DNA of 64,000 bases from Aculops lycopersici (taxonomy: Eukaryota > Arthropoda > Arachnida > Trombidiformes > Eriophyidae), in contig WNKI01000003.1 of assembly GCA_015350385.1 (NCBI GenBank), positions 653,377 to 717,376 on the forward strand, given 5' to 3'. Under the pieces are notes generated by a model. That model saw only the letters and a list, made by a program, of their open reading frames with translations. It ran no database searches and was not told the DNA's origin. The translations under genes were made by a program, and so were the position numbers. Shown here piece after piece: positions 37,303 to 47,127 of this stretch (position 1 is its first letter; the number at the start of each line of letters is the position of its first letter).

Positions 37303-37833
37303 TTATTTGAACATCCACGTGAAACCCTTGGTGGCAAAATAAATTGAGATAATGCTGAATAAAAATATTTGCCGATTATGTTGAGTGGCAACCTCCTCTT
37401 CCAACAATTTGACTCGATTGTACAAGTGTCGCACCTGTCTTGTGACACTAACTGGATCGCCCGCAATAAAGCTCATATTTTGAGTTTCTTTCGATAGAGT
37501 TTTGGTATCTTCACTACTAGCTCCGGCCATCTGGTAGTTGTAGGCAGTAGTCATGGATTGATCACTAATAAATCGCCGCTTCTCCTCTTCGGCGATGTCG
37601 TCGACAGTTAGGTTGTCTCCGGGGGATTTGAGCTTATATGTGGGCTGAGTGTTTATCCTAGGAATTGGGGCATAGTCGTCATCGCTATCATAGTCGTCAT
37701 CGTCGGTCGTATCATAACCAGGTGGCCCTGCAAGCCGGGCATCTGAGGGGGTAGTTTCATTTAAGGTGACCGGTTTAGATGGAATATAGTTTGAGAGATT
37801 GGATTCGTCGAGTGAATCCATGTTGGTTGTCAA
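37303..37833 (-). CDS. Mff/Tango11-like tail-anchored protein
   Basis: Probable mitochondrial/peroxisomal fission factor, which recruits the dynamin Drp1 to the outer membrane. Intronless, 176 aa. Architecture: a disordered acidic N-terminal half (TTDDDDYDSDDDYAPIP), a short coiled coil near residues 130-150 (VRHLYNRVKLLEEEVATQHN), and a single hydrophobic segment at the extreme C-terminus (IFLFSIISIYFATKGFTW), followed by only three residues. The coiled coil with LLEEE directly before a C-terminal anchor is the Mff arrangement. The canonical N-terminal Mff repeat motif is not obvious, so the call rests on architecture and the C-terminal match. It may instead be another tail-anchored coiled-coil protein. 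Confidence 0.6.
   Translation of the reverse strand: MTTNMDSLDESNLSNYIPSKPVTLNETTPSDARLAGPPGYDTTDDDDYDSDDDYAPIPRINTQPTYKLKSPGDNLTVDDIAEEEKRRFISDQSMTTAYNYQMAGASSEDTKTLSKETQNMSFIAGDPVSVTRQVRHLYNRVKLLEEEVATQHNRQIFLFSIISIYFATKGFTWMFK
37338..37343 (+). terminator. poly(A) signal AATAAA of the SNAPC2-like gene, inside the opposite CDS
   Basis: Canonical hexamer 54 nt after the stop codon, lying within the coding sequence of the convergent minus-strand gene. Confidence 0.6.
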
Positions 37834-39108
37834 ATGTTTCTAAAGATGGCACCTGTGACCTGCGTATAAATTTGAGTACATCGTAGAAAGAATGGGGTAG
37901 ATTCTGAGTTAGAAATTTCGTATATCAACAAATTTGAATAAACTGGAAAGAAAAACTTTCAAGTTTTAAACATGTGGCCTAGGCTTCGTATACAATAGTT
38001 CGGGGTATTAGAACAATCATACATAGCGAGCCGAGCCTCTACTGATCCGAGTACTAATTTAATTTTCGACCAAGGGAACGCCAATGCGGTTTGGTTCTAA
38101 ACGCCGCACCAGAGCAAATGGTCGCGAGAATATCAATTCTTGCGAGTTTCTCTTGTTAAATTGATTCCATGAATGAAACTTACCTATTGTCTAGATTATT
38201 ATTGTTAAGATGGATATTAGTAGATTTACTAATAATTATGAATAGTATAGAGTTGCCTTATTGATTTGATGATGAAGATGATGATCGGTGGTCATGATAT
38301 AATTCCAAGATGATGGCCATGTTGCCACTGCGAGGAATAATATCACAATGCTCGTTTCTATCTGCGTCCGTCTCTCGCTCCAGTCCGAATTTCCTTGTGT
38401 CTCTTCAATGCAGCGTGTTTATCCTGCCGCCACCATTGCTGCTGCAGTTTGCAACGGAACCGCATGCAGTTCAACAGCAGCAAGCACAACAGCAATGGCA
38501 GCTCCTGTTGAATCATTGGCCAGCGAGAGACGCGCGCGAAATTCAACAACAAAGGAGAAAATTCTGTGCGAGGAAAATTCCACACACAAGCTCACGAAGA
38601 CTGCCACTGGTTGCATGATCTTGGCGAAAGTGTCTAGATTTTACATGGAAATGATCATTCAATCAGATTCAATGAAACATTGTGTTCATTTTTCATCATC
38701 CAATCCGAGCACACACAATCACTTCGTGGGCACAAATGACGCAGTCTACTAGCTGCCAGGCATACAGTGGCCAGCTCTCATGGAGCTCCCAGATCTGGTG
38801 TCTCAGTGGTCACAGCCAGCTACAGTTGCGGTGGTAGGTCAACTCACCCAACCTATGGGCTGGCTGGCAACAGGCTTCTGGTCTTACAAGCCACTACGCT
38901 ACTGTAGTTATATCATTGTCACTTTTCGTCTGTGACTTGCTTGTTATAAAGAACCAACAAACGCCACAAGTTATTACATAGTTATCACTACTTTAAAAGT
39001 AAACGAAACTTACGCAACAGGAATCAAGTAAAGGCTTTAATTTTACCTCTAAATTACAACAATACATTCAAATCAACGCTACAACATAAGAATCCACCAA
39101 GAATCAAG
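37834..39108. other. intergenic, no gene recognised
   Basis: The upstream region of both flanking genes. An open frame at 38348-38752 and its overlapping partner at 38310-38618 lack domains and are countered by equally long frames on the other strand. The section after 38900 is AT-rich and probably holds the promoter of the reductase gene. Confidence 0.5.
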
Positions 39109-39846
39109 ATGCAAGTTAATTTCGAAGGCAAGACAGCCCTAGTAACCGGCGCTGGCAGAGGAATTGGCAGAGCTATCGTCGAGAAACTTGATGAGCTAGG
39201 AGCAAAGGTTATTGCAGTCTCCAGATCACAGAATAATTTGGACGAATTGATTAAAGTATGCCCCAAAATTGTAACAGTTCAATGTGATCTTGGTGATTGG
39301 GACGAGACGCAGACCAAACTGCGAGAGTATACCTCAAATGTCGACCTATTGGTCAATAATGCCGCCGTTAGTGAGTTGATTGATGTTGGCGACATCCAAG
39401 AGAATCAAATCGATTCCATGATTGATGTCAATTTTAAGAGTTGCTTAAATTTAATCCAAATGTGTTTACCAGGAATGAGGGAGCGAAGGTTTGGAAGCAT
39501 TGTTAACATATCTAGTCTCGCCTCCTATGGAGCCTTCGACGGACATTGTATCTATGGAACAACCAAAGTTGCGCTCGATTACCTGACCAAGTCCACGGCA
39601 AGCGAGCATGGAAAGTTCAACATTCGTTGCAATTCCGTTAATCCCACTGTCGTTTGGACCGAAATGGGCAAGCAATTTTGGTCCGAAGAAACTAAGCAAA
39701 AGGCACTCAAATCTAAGATCCCAATGGATAGATTCGTCGAGGTTGAGGAGGTTGTCGCTCCCGTTATGTTCCTGCTATCCAACTACGCGGCCATGATCAA
39801 TGGAACAACCTTGCCAATAGACGGTGGTATCTCGGCCAGAGGCTGA
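39109..39846 (+). CDS. L-xylulose / dicarbonyl reductase (SDR family)
   Basis: NADPH-dependent short-chain reductase of the DCXR group, which reduces L-xylulose to xylitol in the uronate cycle and also detoxifies alpha-dicarbonyls. Intronless, 245 aa (human DCXR is 244). The Rossmann signature TGAGRGIG is at 13-20, NNAAV at 83-87, and the catalytic triad Ser136 (NISS), Tyr149 and Lys153 (YGTTK) is intact and falls at the same positions as in DCXR. The family-typical ending of the fold is present (VNPTVVWTEMG near 177-187; TLPIDGGISARG at the C-terminus). The residue pattern VSRSQNNLDEL after beta-2 fits NADP preference. The start ATG sits right before the beta-1 strand, as usual. Strong assignment; true substrate range unproven. 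Confidence 0.93.
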   Translation: MQVNFEGKTALVTGAGRGIGRAIVEKLDELGAKVIAVSRSQNNLDELIKVCPKIVTVQCDLGDWDETQTKLREYTSNVDLLVNNAAVSELIDVGDIQENQIDSMIDVNFKSCLNLIQMCLPGMRERRFGSIVNISSLASYGAFDGHCIYGTTKVALDYLTKSTASEHGKFNIRCNSVNPTVVWTEMGKQFWSEETKQKALKSKIPMDRFVEVEEVVAPVMFLLSNYAAMINGTTLPIDGGISARG

Positions 39847-39995
39847 GCAATTATTTTAATACAACCACCAGCACCACTATGACCATCATATACAAATGCC
39901 TTTTCTTTTATTGTAACATAGAGTAACGGACCAAACTTAGATACATACACCTGTTTTATAAACACTCTCTGCGGGTTCAGCAAAATGTTTTAATA

Positions 39996-40003
39996 ACAAA
40001 TCA
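39996..40003. repeat. left copy of 8-bp target-site duplication (ACAAATCA)
   Basis: Direct repeat of the word found at 40827-40834, immediately outside the left inverted repeat. Confidence 0.65.
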
Positions 40004-40826
40004 GATAGTTCTTCAGAAAGGGGGATGGCATTTCCGGTTTTTGAGGGGGGAAATGTTCGGCGCAAGACGCCGATAAAGAATAGCGGTGACCGGAAGTGCG
40101 GCAACGTTCGGCAGAAAAGTTCCCGAAAGCCACGCCCACCTACTAAAATTGACCCGAAGTAGCGCGCCGTAGTCTCGAACCAGCCTAAGGCAGTGCGACC
40201 AGTCACTGTATATATATACGCGTGCGGGGAAGGGGGGGTGCAAATCGAATCGGAACGAAACGTGATTCGATGATTTCTCATCGCGCGCGACGAGGGCGGC
40301 CAACCGGCCGCCCTCGAAACCAAAACCAACCGAACCAACGCAGAAACGGTTAGAAATGAGTGCGCTGGCACGCACCCGGGTCCCTCCAGTCTAGACACTG
40401 TGGCTAAAATTCACCTGTTTTCGGACATACATATACGCACGCTCGCAGGGGGGGGGCTCGAATCTATTTCGGTGAAAACCAAAAAAGGGGTTGCACCTCT
40501 GGCCGGTTCAGTTCTCTTCACTCCGCCCTCGCCAGCTTCAGTAGCTCCAGGAATGGATCCTTACCCCTCCGGCAGTCTCGGCGCCAGCAGAACTTGATCA
40601 GGTGCTCCCCTAGTCACACATATTTGTTTTTTCACTTTCCCGTGGCTCTTCGGGAGGCCTGCCCACCTGATTTAGGTGGTTTTCCCGGGCCGGCACGCCC
40701 CTTTCGGGAAAACCGGAAGGGGGGGTTTCTGCACCGCCGGAACCACTTTTCCTGGCCATTTTGGGGTCGGCGAATCCATTTATGAGGTCAAAATCCAGAA
40801 ATTCCATCCCCCCTTTCAGAACAGCC
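40004..40826. mobile_element. non-autonomous DNA transposon with long imperfect terminal inverted repeats
   Basis: The 823-bp block is flanked by the same 8-bp word ACAAATCA (39996-40003 and 40827-40834), which looks like a target-site duplication. The ends are imperfect inverted repeats: the left starts GATAGTTCTTCAGAAAGGGG and the right, read in reverse complement, GGCTGTTCTGAAAGGGGGG. The similarity continues inward with equal spacing (ATTTCCGG/ATTTCTGG, and TTCCCGAAAG about 98 nt in from the GGGGATGG on both sides, then CCACCTA), so each arm reaches at least about 120-130 nt. The inside is GC-rich with G and C homopolymers, a TATATATATA at 40209 and a perfect hairpin. No transposase frame is seen, so it would move with a partner enzyme. 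An 8-bp duplication fits hAT or P superfamilies, but the terminal bases do not match a canonical hAT CAG end, so the superfamily is open. Confidence 0.7.
40291..40316. repeat. perfect 11-bp hairpin with AACC loop inside the element
   Basis: CGAGGGCGGCC, loop AACC, then GGCCGCCCTCG. It is fully complementary and GC-rich and would form a very stable stem on either strand. Confidence 0.85.
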
Positions 40827-40834
40827 ACAAATCA
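40827..40834. repeat. right copy of 8-bp target-site duplication (ACAAATCA)
   Basis: Direct repeat of the word found at 39996-40003, immediately outside the right inverted repeat. Confidence 0.65.
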
Positions 40835-41240
40835 AACTCAAATAACCAAAGTCTTCTCTTTTAAGATTGTTGAGTGTAGTTTTTCATTTTATTGATTAGT
40901 TTATTTTGTTATTTCAATATCATTATTATTATTTGTGTGTTTCTTTGTCTTTTGCCTCCCGCTCTATTGTTTAGTTGGTGTTGTTGATGTTGTCCACATT
41001 TGAGCCTCGACATCTTAGCTGTGCATTGCGTTTGCTCGCCTCTTCAATCGATGATTAGCTTATTAGACTTAACCAATTATAAAGAAGCCAACAATTTTAA
41101 CTATTGCGTAACGAGCAACCAGATGCATCGAGGACAAACGTAACTCACTATAATCTTTCATCGATCTATTATTTTCCCTTCCTTCCTCTTCCGTCTTCTT
41201 GGTTTGTAGCTAACGTGTTTGCTCAAGTCGAGTTGTGTGT

Positions 41241-41263
41241 CTCTCTCTCTCTCTCTCTCTCTC
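41241..41263. repeat. (CT)n microsatellite
   Basis: CT dinucleotide run downstream of the DYRK gene, possibly in its 3' UTR. Confidence 0.9.
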
Positions 41264-41494
41264 CGTTACTATGTGCCACCAGTGTTTCTGTGTATGCTTG
41301 TGTGTAACTTCCGTGGGTAACTTGTTGCTGCTATTGCAGGTGATCTAGAGTCCGAAGTTTCAAATATGATTTAGAAGCGATCCCAGTTGATACATATTTG
41401 TATCAACTAGTGTCTTCTTCTTGTGTTTCCTTTTTGTTTAATTTGAAAAACTATGGTAGTGGTGGTGGTGGTTGTGTTATTAATAATGCTTTTG

Positions 41495-41500
41495 TTTATT
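41495..41500 (-). terminator. candidate poly(A) signal AATAAA of the DYRK gene
   Basis: TTTATT on the plus strand, about 170 nt after the minus-strand stop. Other copies further away (near 40888-40905) leave the actual site uncertain. Confidence 0.4.
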
Positions 41501-41671
41501 ATATTGCCTAAATGTTTCCTTGAATCAGATCACAATGAATTGTTGTTGTTTCATATTTCGTTGTTTGTTATGTAATGTGTACGTTCCTTTTTCTTCCCCT
41601 TATTGCCACTAATGTTGCTCATTAGCTTTCCTTTGTTAAACTTCCTACTATGTGTAATGTAATCTTTACTA

Positions 41672-44600
41672 CTAACTTCCATTTCCCGTAGTTGTGGTCA
41701 CATTATCCGGCTGAGGCCAGTGATGCGACGCGGGGTCCGAGCTACTGCTAATGGTCGGATATGGATTTCGCTTTACTATTGCACGAGTTGTTCTAGTTGG
41801 CGTTTGCTGAGGATTGCTTCCAACTGTTCCCATTGAGGAAGTTAACTGTGAGCTTGTTGTCGAGCTAACCCCATTACTGCCATTGTTCAGACTCAGTTTC
41901 CTGGAAACCAAATTGTCTATAACCTTACTGATTTGCTTGCTATTGTTGCCACCAATGCCGTTACCGCTTGTTTCATTAACCGCCGCCGCTTGTTGAATCA
42001 TCATCTGCACTTGATCTAATGATAATTTGAGATCAGCATCCGTAAAAGTGTTAGCCGGCTTGAATCTTTGTTGCTGGCTGCCGTTGCTGTTATTGTTATT
42101 CGGATTGTAGTTGTTGTTGTGATATTGATTATTCGCGTTATTATTGTTGTCATTATTATTTGGTGTTGAAATTTTCATTGAGGACAACGAAACAGACGAC
42201 GGCGAGTGGTTCAAGTGGCTAACTGGCTTATGGGTTATGTACGAACTATGACCTAGGCCGCCACTTGTTGCATGAAAGTGATTGGAAAATTCAAATTTAC
42301 CTTGTGACGGTTGCTGCTGGTTGTTGTTTGAGTTGTTTCCGTAGCCAGATGGGTGTTGTTGCAGGTGGTTGCCGTTGTTGTTGTTGTTGCTGTTGTAGTC
42401 GCTGGTGCTATCCATTTGTCCATCGTCCTCACCGAGTCTATAGAGACTCTTGGCACTGCTCGAGTGGGGCAACAGGTTGCTGGCCAAGTCGCCGCGTTTC
42501 ATTTGACCGTTGTTATTAGCATTGAGACCAAAATGTTGGAGGCTAGTCTTACGTTGTCTAATCAAATTACTATTGCTATTGTTGGCACCTAAATTTGAGG
42601 CATGGCGACTCGGGTTGTTTGAGAAGTTGGAGCCAGTGGTTGTGGTGGTTGATGGCTGGAAGTCCATTGAGGATGTATCATGTTTGTTGGCTAGCAAGTT
42701 TGAGTCTCTAATGATGCAAGTGGCACTGGTGACTCCATTGTTTTGGTTTCCATTCTGGTGATGAACACCGTAGTTGCCACTCAAGTTTAAAGTCGAATAG
42801 CCACCTGGCGAGTTGTTGTTGCTGGTTGCATAAGGGGCAGTTAGCTGGTAGTTGAGCGAGCTATTGGAGTTTGAGTTGGCTCCATAGCCGAGAGCTCCGT
42901 AGTTTAGGTTGGTTGACTTTCCCGCCGTTGACACGTTGAGAGCTGAGGGAACCTTAAAGGAGCTTGCCAATGAGTTGGAATCAGCCATTGATTGGCTAGC
43001 GGTGGTGGTTGTAGTGAGACAGGCTTGGCCATTGCTAATTAACAAGTTTGATGGCGCAGGTGCGGCAACGCAACTAACTCGCCTAACAACATTTCCACTT
43101 ATCGGATCCCTATTCAAACGATTCAATGGATTCCCTCCAACGCCCGAGCCCAAGACGAGATTGTCGTAGGTGTCGGTGGCTTGATTTGGCGGCCTAATGC
43201 TAGAAATAAACTGCTTGTTTGCATTTATGATTCCCTCCTTTTGGTGCTGAGTGTGATGATGGCCAAGGTTATTGTTGTTGTTGTTGTTATTAGAATTATT
43301 ATTACCTGACTTACAACCAGACCCATCCTGAAGCTCGCTCATTGACTCATCAATACTTTGAACACTTCCATTTATGACACTCAACAATCCACGCTGAGGT
43401 TGCGTTGTGTTTATCGTGGATGATATTTGCGACACTAATTGGTTGGTGTGGTTTCCGCTTCTCTGATGGGATTGAGTTTGCTGCTGACCATTGAGGAAAT
43501 TCTGTCTGGCCAATTGAATGGAGTTGTGGTTGCTACCAAATTTGCTTGCTTGGTTGTTGACGCTATTGACTGTTGCGTACTGTCTATTGACTAAGTGGTG
43601 GTTGTTGTTGTTGTTGTTGTTGCAATCGACTTCCATGTCCTCGGATTGATCCTGTTGTTGTTGTTGTTGCGGCTGTTGCTGCTGTATCACATGAGAGTTG
43701 GCTCCTGAGGATGCCGCCGTAAGACTTGCGAGATTTCTATTCAACAAGTTAGCCTTTTGCATTAGCTGACTCGCGCTCGTTGTACTAGCGGCCACCTTTC
43801 CAATCCCATGCGCCACATTCAATCTCAAATTTTCTAGTATATTACCGCTACCAAACAAACTCTTCGACGACGACGAAGAGGCCGAGTCACTTCCGCCCGA
43901 TGAAACGCCCGATGTGGTAGCCGACGATTGGCTAGAGGCGGTGGCTAGATTTAAGCTGCTGCTTAGGGTTGACTGTTGTTGTTTGCTGATTGGCTGGGCC
44001 ATTATGTTGACTGTTGGTCCAACCACTCGGCGCACGTAGTGAGCCAACCAGGGGTGTCTGATTGCCTCGTCCGGCGTTAGCCTTAGTCTGGGATCCCATT
44101 CAAGACATCGCTCTAGGAAATCAATAAAGTCAGTTTCATCACAATTCAGTATCACCGACAATGGCCGAGATCCAACTCGTCTCCGTTTATCCTTTGAGTT
44201 GACCAGATTTCGTGGATTATTTTTGGAGTCAAAGAAGAGTCGTCGCCGGGTGGCTGCCTCCAAAACACTAGCTGGTGGTAGTGAGCAAACCTCCATTATG
44301 CAACCCAATTGATCCGACTCATTCTCGCCAGCAAACAGTGGCTCGCCGGTGAAGAGTTCAGCTAGAATGCAAGCCAAACTCCACATATCAATGGCGGTTC
44401 CATAAGGTAGACCCAGAATAACTTCTGGCGAACGATAGAAACGCGATTGAATGTAGGTGTAAATGCGTTGGTTTGTGAAACACGACGAGCCGAAGTCGAT
44501 GACTTTGATGGAACTAGAGGTTCGGTCGCGGAGTAGGATATTTTCCGGCTTGAGATCGCAATGAATAATTTTCTCCCTATTTAGCATTCTAAGGCACTGG

Positions 44601-45541
44601 ACCAAGGAGTAGGCAAATTTGCGTATCAAATTCAAACTAAACCCTTGGTAGGAGTTGCGCTTAATTAGCTCATACAAGTTCATGTTTAGCAACTCGAAGG
44701 TGATGCACAGGTGGTTGCGAAAGTAAAAGTTGTCAATCATTGAGATGACAAATTGGCAGCCGGCATTTGTGTTGTTAACTTGAGTTTGATTATTAAGTTG
44801 CTGCTGCTGCTGGAGTTCCTTTTCACGCTGCTGCTGTTGTTGCTGTTGACTTGAACTCAATGGCGAGCCACCAGACATTAACGAGCTCGCCGACGACGAG
44901 AGCGAGTAGTTCGAGGAACTCGGCGAGGTGTTGGAGCTTGTGGTTGTGTTGGTTGCCATTGAGGAGGAAGCCGACGACTGAGAAGAGGAGCCATTTGAAC
45001 CCGTTGATCCTGTTACCTGACTACCCGTTACATTGCCACCTGTTGTCGTTGAGTTTATTTGTGATTGCTGTTGTTGTTGTTGCTGTTGCTTTTGTTGTAA
45101 TAGTAGTTGCTGTTGCTGTTGCTGCTGTAGTTGTTGGTCTGCTTGATCACAGCATCTATTTAAATGCTCCAAAATCTTTACCTCAATTAGCGCCTGCTGA
45201 TGGAATCGCTTCTTGTTTCTAATAATCTTTAACGCAACCTCGGCGCCCGTCTTGTGATCGCGCGCCTTAACCACCTGACCAAAGCTTCCGCGACCAATCA
45301 CCTGCAGAATCTCGTACCTGAAGGCGATATGATCGTGAATGACCTTGATGTAACTTCCGTTGTCGTCGTCGAAGCCATCGTTTGGTAGGGTTTCGTCATT
45401 GATTACCTTGTTAGCCGAGGCCTCCAATCCCAAGTAGTAGACATGGTCATCTTGGTATTGCAAAATCTCCTTACGCTCATATGGAGTCATCGCGTCGCCA
45501 TACTTGGCTAGCGCCTCCTTAACACTCATCTTGCCGCTCAT
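41672..45541 (-). CDS. DYRK2-type dual-specificity tyrosine-regulated kinase with a low-complexity insert
   Basis: A Ser/Thr kinase that autophosphorylates its activation-loop tyrosine. Intronless, 1289 aa, roughly twice a vertebrate DYRK2. The NAPA/DH-like accessory region (LAKYGDAMTPYERKEIL...VYYLG, about 12-38) identifies class II DYRKs (DYRK2/3/4; smi35A in Drosophila). Kinase domain about 75-500: P-loop GRGSFGQVV (83-91), lysine in VALK (Lys105), HCDLKPEN (327-334), DFGSS (349-353) and the activation-loop YTYIQSRFYRSPE with Tyr361 and Tyr363. All catalytic residues are present. A Q/S/T/N-rich insert (about 130-260) interrupts the domain between the C-helix (EVKILEHLN) and strand 4 (CQFVISMIDNF). 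After 511 the tail is some 780 residues of Gln/Asn/Ser runs without domains. The start MSGKMSVKEAL has a second Met at position 5. Confidence 0.93.
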   Translation of the reverse strand: MSGKMSVKEALAKYGDAMTPYERKEILQYQDDHVYYLGLEASANKVINDETLPNDGFDDDNGSYIKVIHDHIAFRYEILQVIGRGSFGQVVKARDHKTGAEVALKIIRNKKRFHQQALIEVKILEHLNRCCDQADQQLQQQQQQQLLLQQKQQQQQQQQSQINSTTTGGNVTGSQVTGSTGSNGSSSQSSASSSMATNTTTSSNTSPSSSNYSLSSSASSLMSGGSPLSSSQQQQQQQREKELQQQQQLNNQTQVNNTNAGCQFVISMIDNFYFRNHLCITFELLNMNLYELIKRNSYQGFSLNLIRKFAYSLVQCLRMLNREKIIHCDLKPENILLRDRTSSSIKVIDFGSSCFTNQRIYTYIQSRFYRSPEVILGLPYGTAIDMWSLACILAELFTGEPLFAGENESDQLGCIMEVCSLPPASVLEAATRRRLFFDSKNNPRNLVNSKDKRRRVGSRPLSVILNCDETDFIDFLERCLEWDPRLRLTPDEAIRHPWLAHYVRRVVGPTVNIMAQPISKQQQSTLSSSLNLATASSQSSATTSGVSSGGSDSASSSSSKSLFGSGNILENLRLNVAHGIGKVAASTTSASQLMQKANLLNRNLASLTAASSGANSHVIQQQQPQQQQQQDQSEDMEVDCNNNNNNNHHLVNRQYATVNSVNNQASKFGSNHNSIQLARQNFLNGQQQTQSHQRSGNHTNQLVSQISSTINTTQPQRGLLSVINGSVQSIDESMSELQDGSGCKSGNNNSNNNNNNNNLGHHHTQHQKEGIINANKQFISSIRPPNQATDTYDNLVLGSGVGGNPLNRLNRDPISGNVVRRVSCVAAPAPSNLLISNGQACLTTTTTASQSMADSNSLASSFKVPSALNVSTAGKSTNLNYGALGYGANSNSNSSLNYQLTAPYATSNNNSPGGYSTLNLSGNYGVHHQNGNQNNGVTSATCIIRDSNLLANKHDTSSMDFQPSTTTTTGSNFSNNPSRHASNLGANNSNSNLIRQRKTSLQHFGLNANNNGQMKRGDLASNLLPHSSSAKSLYRLGEDDGQMDSTSDYNSNNNNNGNHLQQHPSGYGNNSNNNQQQPSQGKFEFSNHFHATSGGLGHSSYITHKPVSHLNHSPSSVSLSSMKISTPNNNDNNNNANNQYHNNNYNPNNNNSNGSQQQRFKPANTFTDADLKLSLDQVQMMIQQAAAVNETSGNGIGGNNSKQISKVIDNLVSRKLSLNNGSNGVSSTTSSQLTSSMGTVGSNPQQTPTRTTRAIVKRNPYPTISSSSDPASHHWPQPDNVTTTTGNGS

Positions 45542-46101
45542 TTTGCTTGTCTTTTTGGTTGCTCTGCTCTGTATTTCTTATTATAATAATAACAAGTTGT
45601 CTTGTGTTAAATTCTAATTGTTTGTTTGTTTGCCTGTTTATTTGATTACTTTTGTTTGCGATTTTTCAATGATCGACTATCAGCTTGATGTTCAGCTTGA
45701 CATTGAGTTGCTCGCTGGTCAGCTTGGTGTTGATTGATGCCGATTCTGATTTCCTCGATGTTATACGCGAGCTCCCGCTCCTTGATCGATAATTAGAGCT
45801 CGGCTCTTTGCTATAAAATCATGCAGTTTACGATCACTCTATCACTCGCTCGCTCGCTCTTACTTCTGACGAGGATCGATTGTCAATTATAAACTCTCCC
45901 TCTCACTTAACTGAAGAGTCCTCTTTCATCAAGATGCTCCTTTGGTCTAGACAGAGTGACATTGCTGCGGATGCTATTGGTGCTATCTAGTCGCGCTGCT
46001 ACTACTTGCCTACGGATTTGATTTGACAAGAGGAGGAAATATTATTTCGTGGTCTAAACAAAATGCTCGTGTTTGTTTGGCGCCTCACAGTGATCTCTAT
46101 G

Positions 46102-46122
46102 TCTCTCTCTCTCTCTCTCTCT
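46102..46122. repeat. (CT)n microsatellite
   Basis: CT dinucleotide run in the DYRK upstream region. Confidence 0.9.
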
Positions 46123-47127
46123 AACTCGCTTTAAAGTAATAGTATCTCTCTCGTTTGCTTGCTCAATCTAGAATGACTCGTCCTCTTGGCGGCGGCGGCG
46201 GCAGTGGCTTTGGCCCTAACTGCAGCATCGATGGTATGACTCTAACTACAACTCTAAATCCAACATTCAAATCATCGCCAAGCTAACTCTAACTGGCCGC
46301 TTCCACCTGACTGAGCTTACTGAGTCTGCTCTCTCCCCCTTCTCTTCAGTGACTCCGTCGAACTTCGACTCGACTGCCTCGCTGACTGGCGGATTCTAAA
46401 TTCGAATACCAAACTGAAGCAACAACTCCACTGTCCATTCATAGTTCATTCCCATCTCCATTGACGCCAGGCGACCTGAGCCAGAGTTCAACGTTCGCCG
46501 AGCACGCAAGCCAATGGCCTTCCAGTGAGCGAGCGCTAACCCCAGTTTGAGTCGAACTCGCTTTTGCTAAAATTAATGCGCAATTCCGGGCTAGCCTCCT
46601 ACCAAGGTTGCGCGCATTAATTTGCGCAATAGCAAGCAAGTGAAATGTGTAGTCTCTCTCTCTCTCCCTCTGCGGACGCGCAATTGTTTGCTCTGCACTG
46701 CAGTTTTGAGTTGAGTCGGTCACTCGGTGCGGGCTGACTGGAAGCGACGCGCCCATTTGAAATTTTCGCTCGCTCTCCCGCACGCGCGCATTCGCTTAAC
46801 ATGGAATGAACTCTGAGCGGGCGAGCACGCCCAGCTACAAACGGAACTCTCGCGTCCCGCGTGCTCGCTCAACTCCATCGAAAGCTGTGTGCATTTCCCT
46901 ATGGGCAAGTGCAGACATTTTGCGCAGCTCGTTGTCTGCGGCCACAGCAACGTCGTCGTGGTCGACGTTCGCGTTGGCATTGACGCAGCGAGAATGTTAC
47001 GTAACGACGGCGACTGCGCCTCGAGCCGTGGATTCGCATCGCGCAACGCAGCAACAGCAGCGGCGGCAGCGGCGGCAACCCCGCCGAGGTCATCGACTCC
47101 TCCAGTCAGCAACGGCCGCGGCGGTCA

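Noticed and set aside
38348..38752. 134-aa plus-strand frame
   Set aside because: Overlapped by another frame and by minus-strand frames; no recognisable features.
40610..40828. 72-aa minus-strand frame inside the inverted-repeat element
   Set aside because: The mirror region in the other arm is out of frame because the G run differs by one base, so the arms are repeats and not conserved coding sequence.
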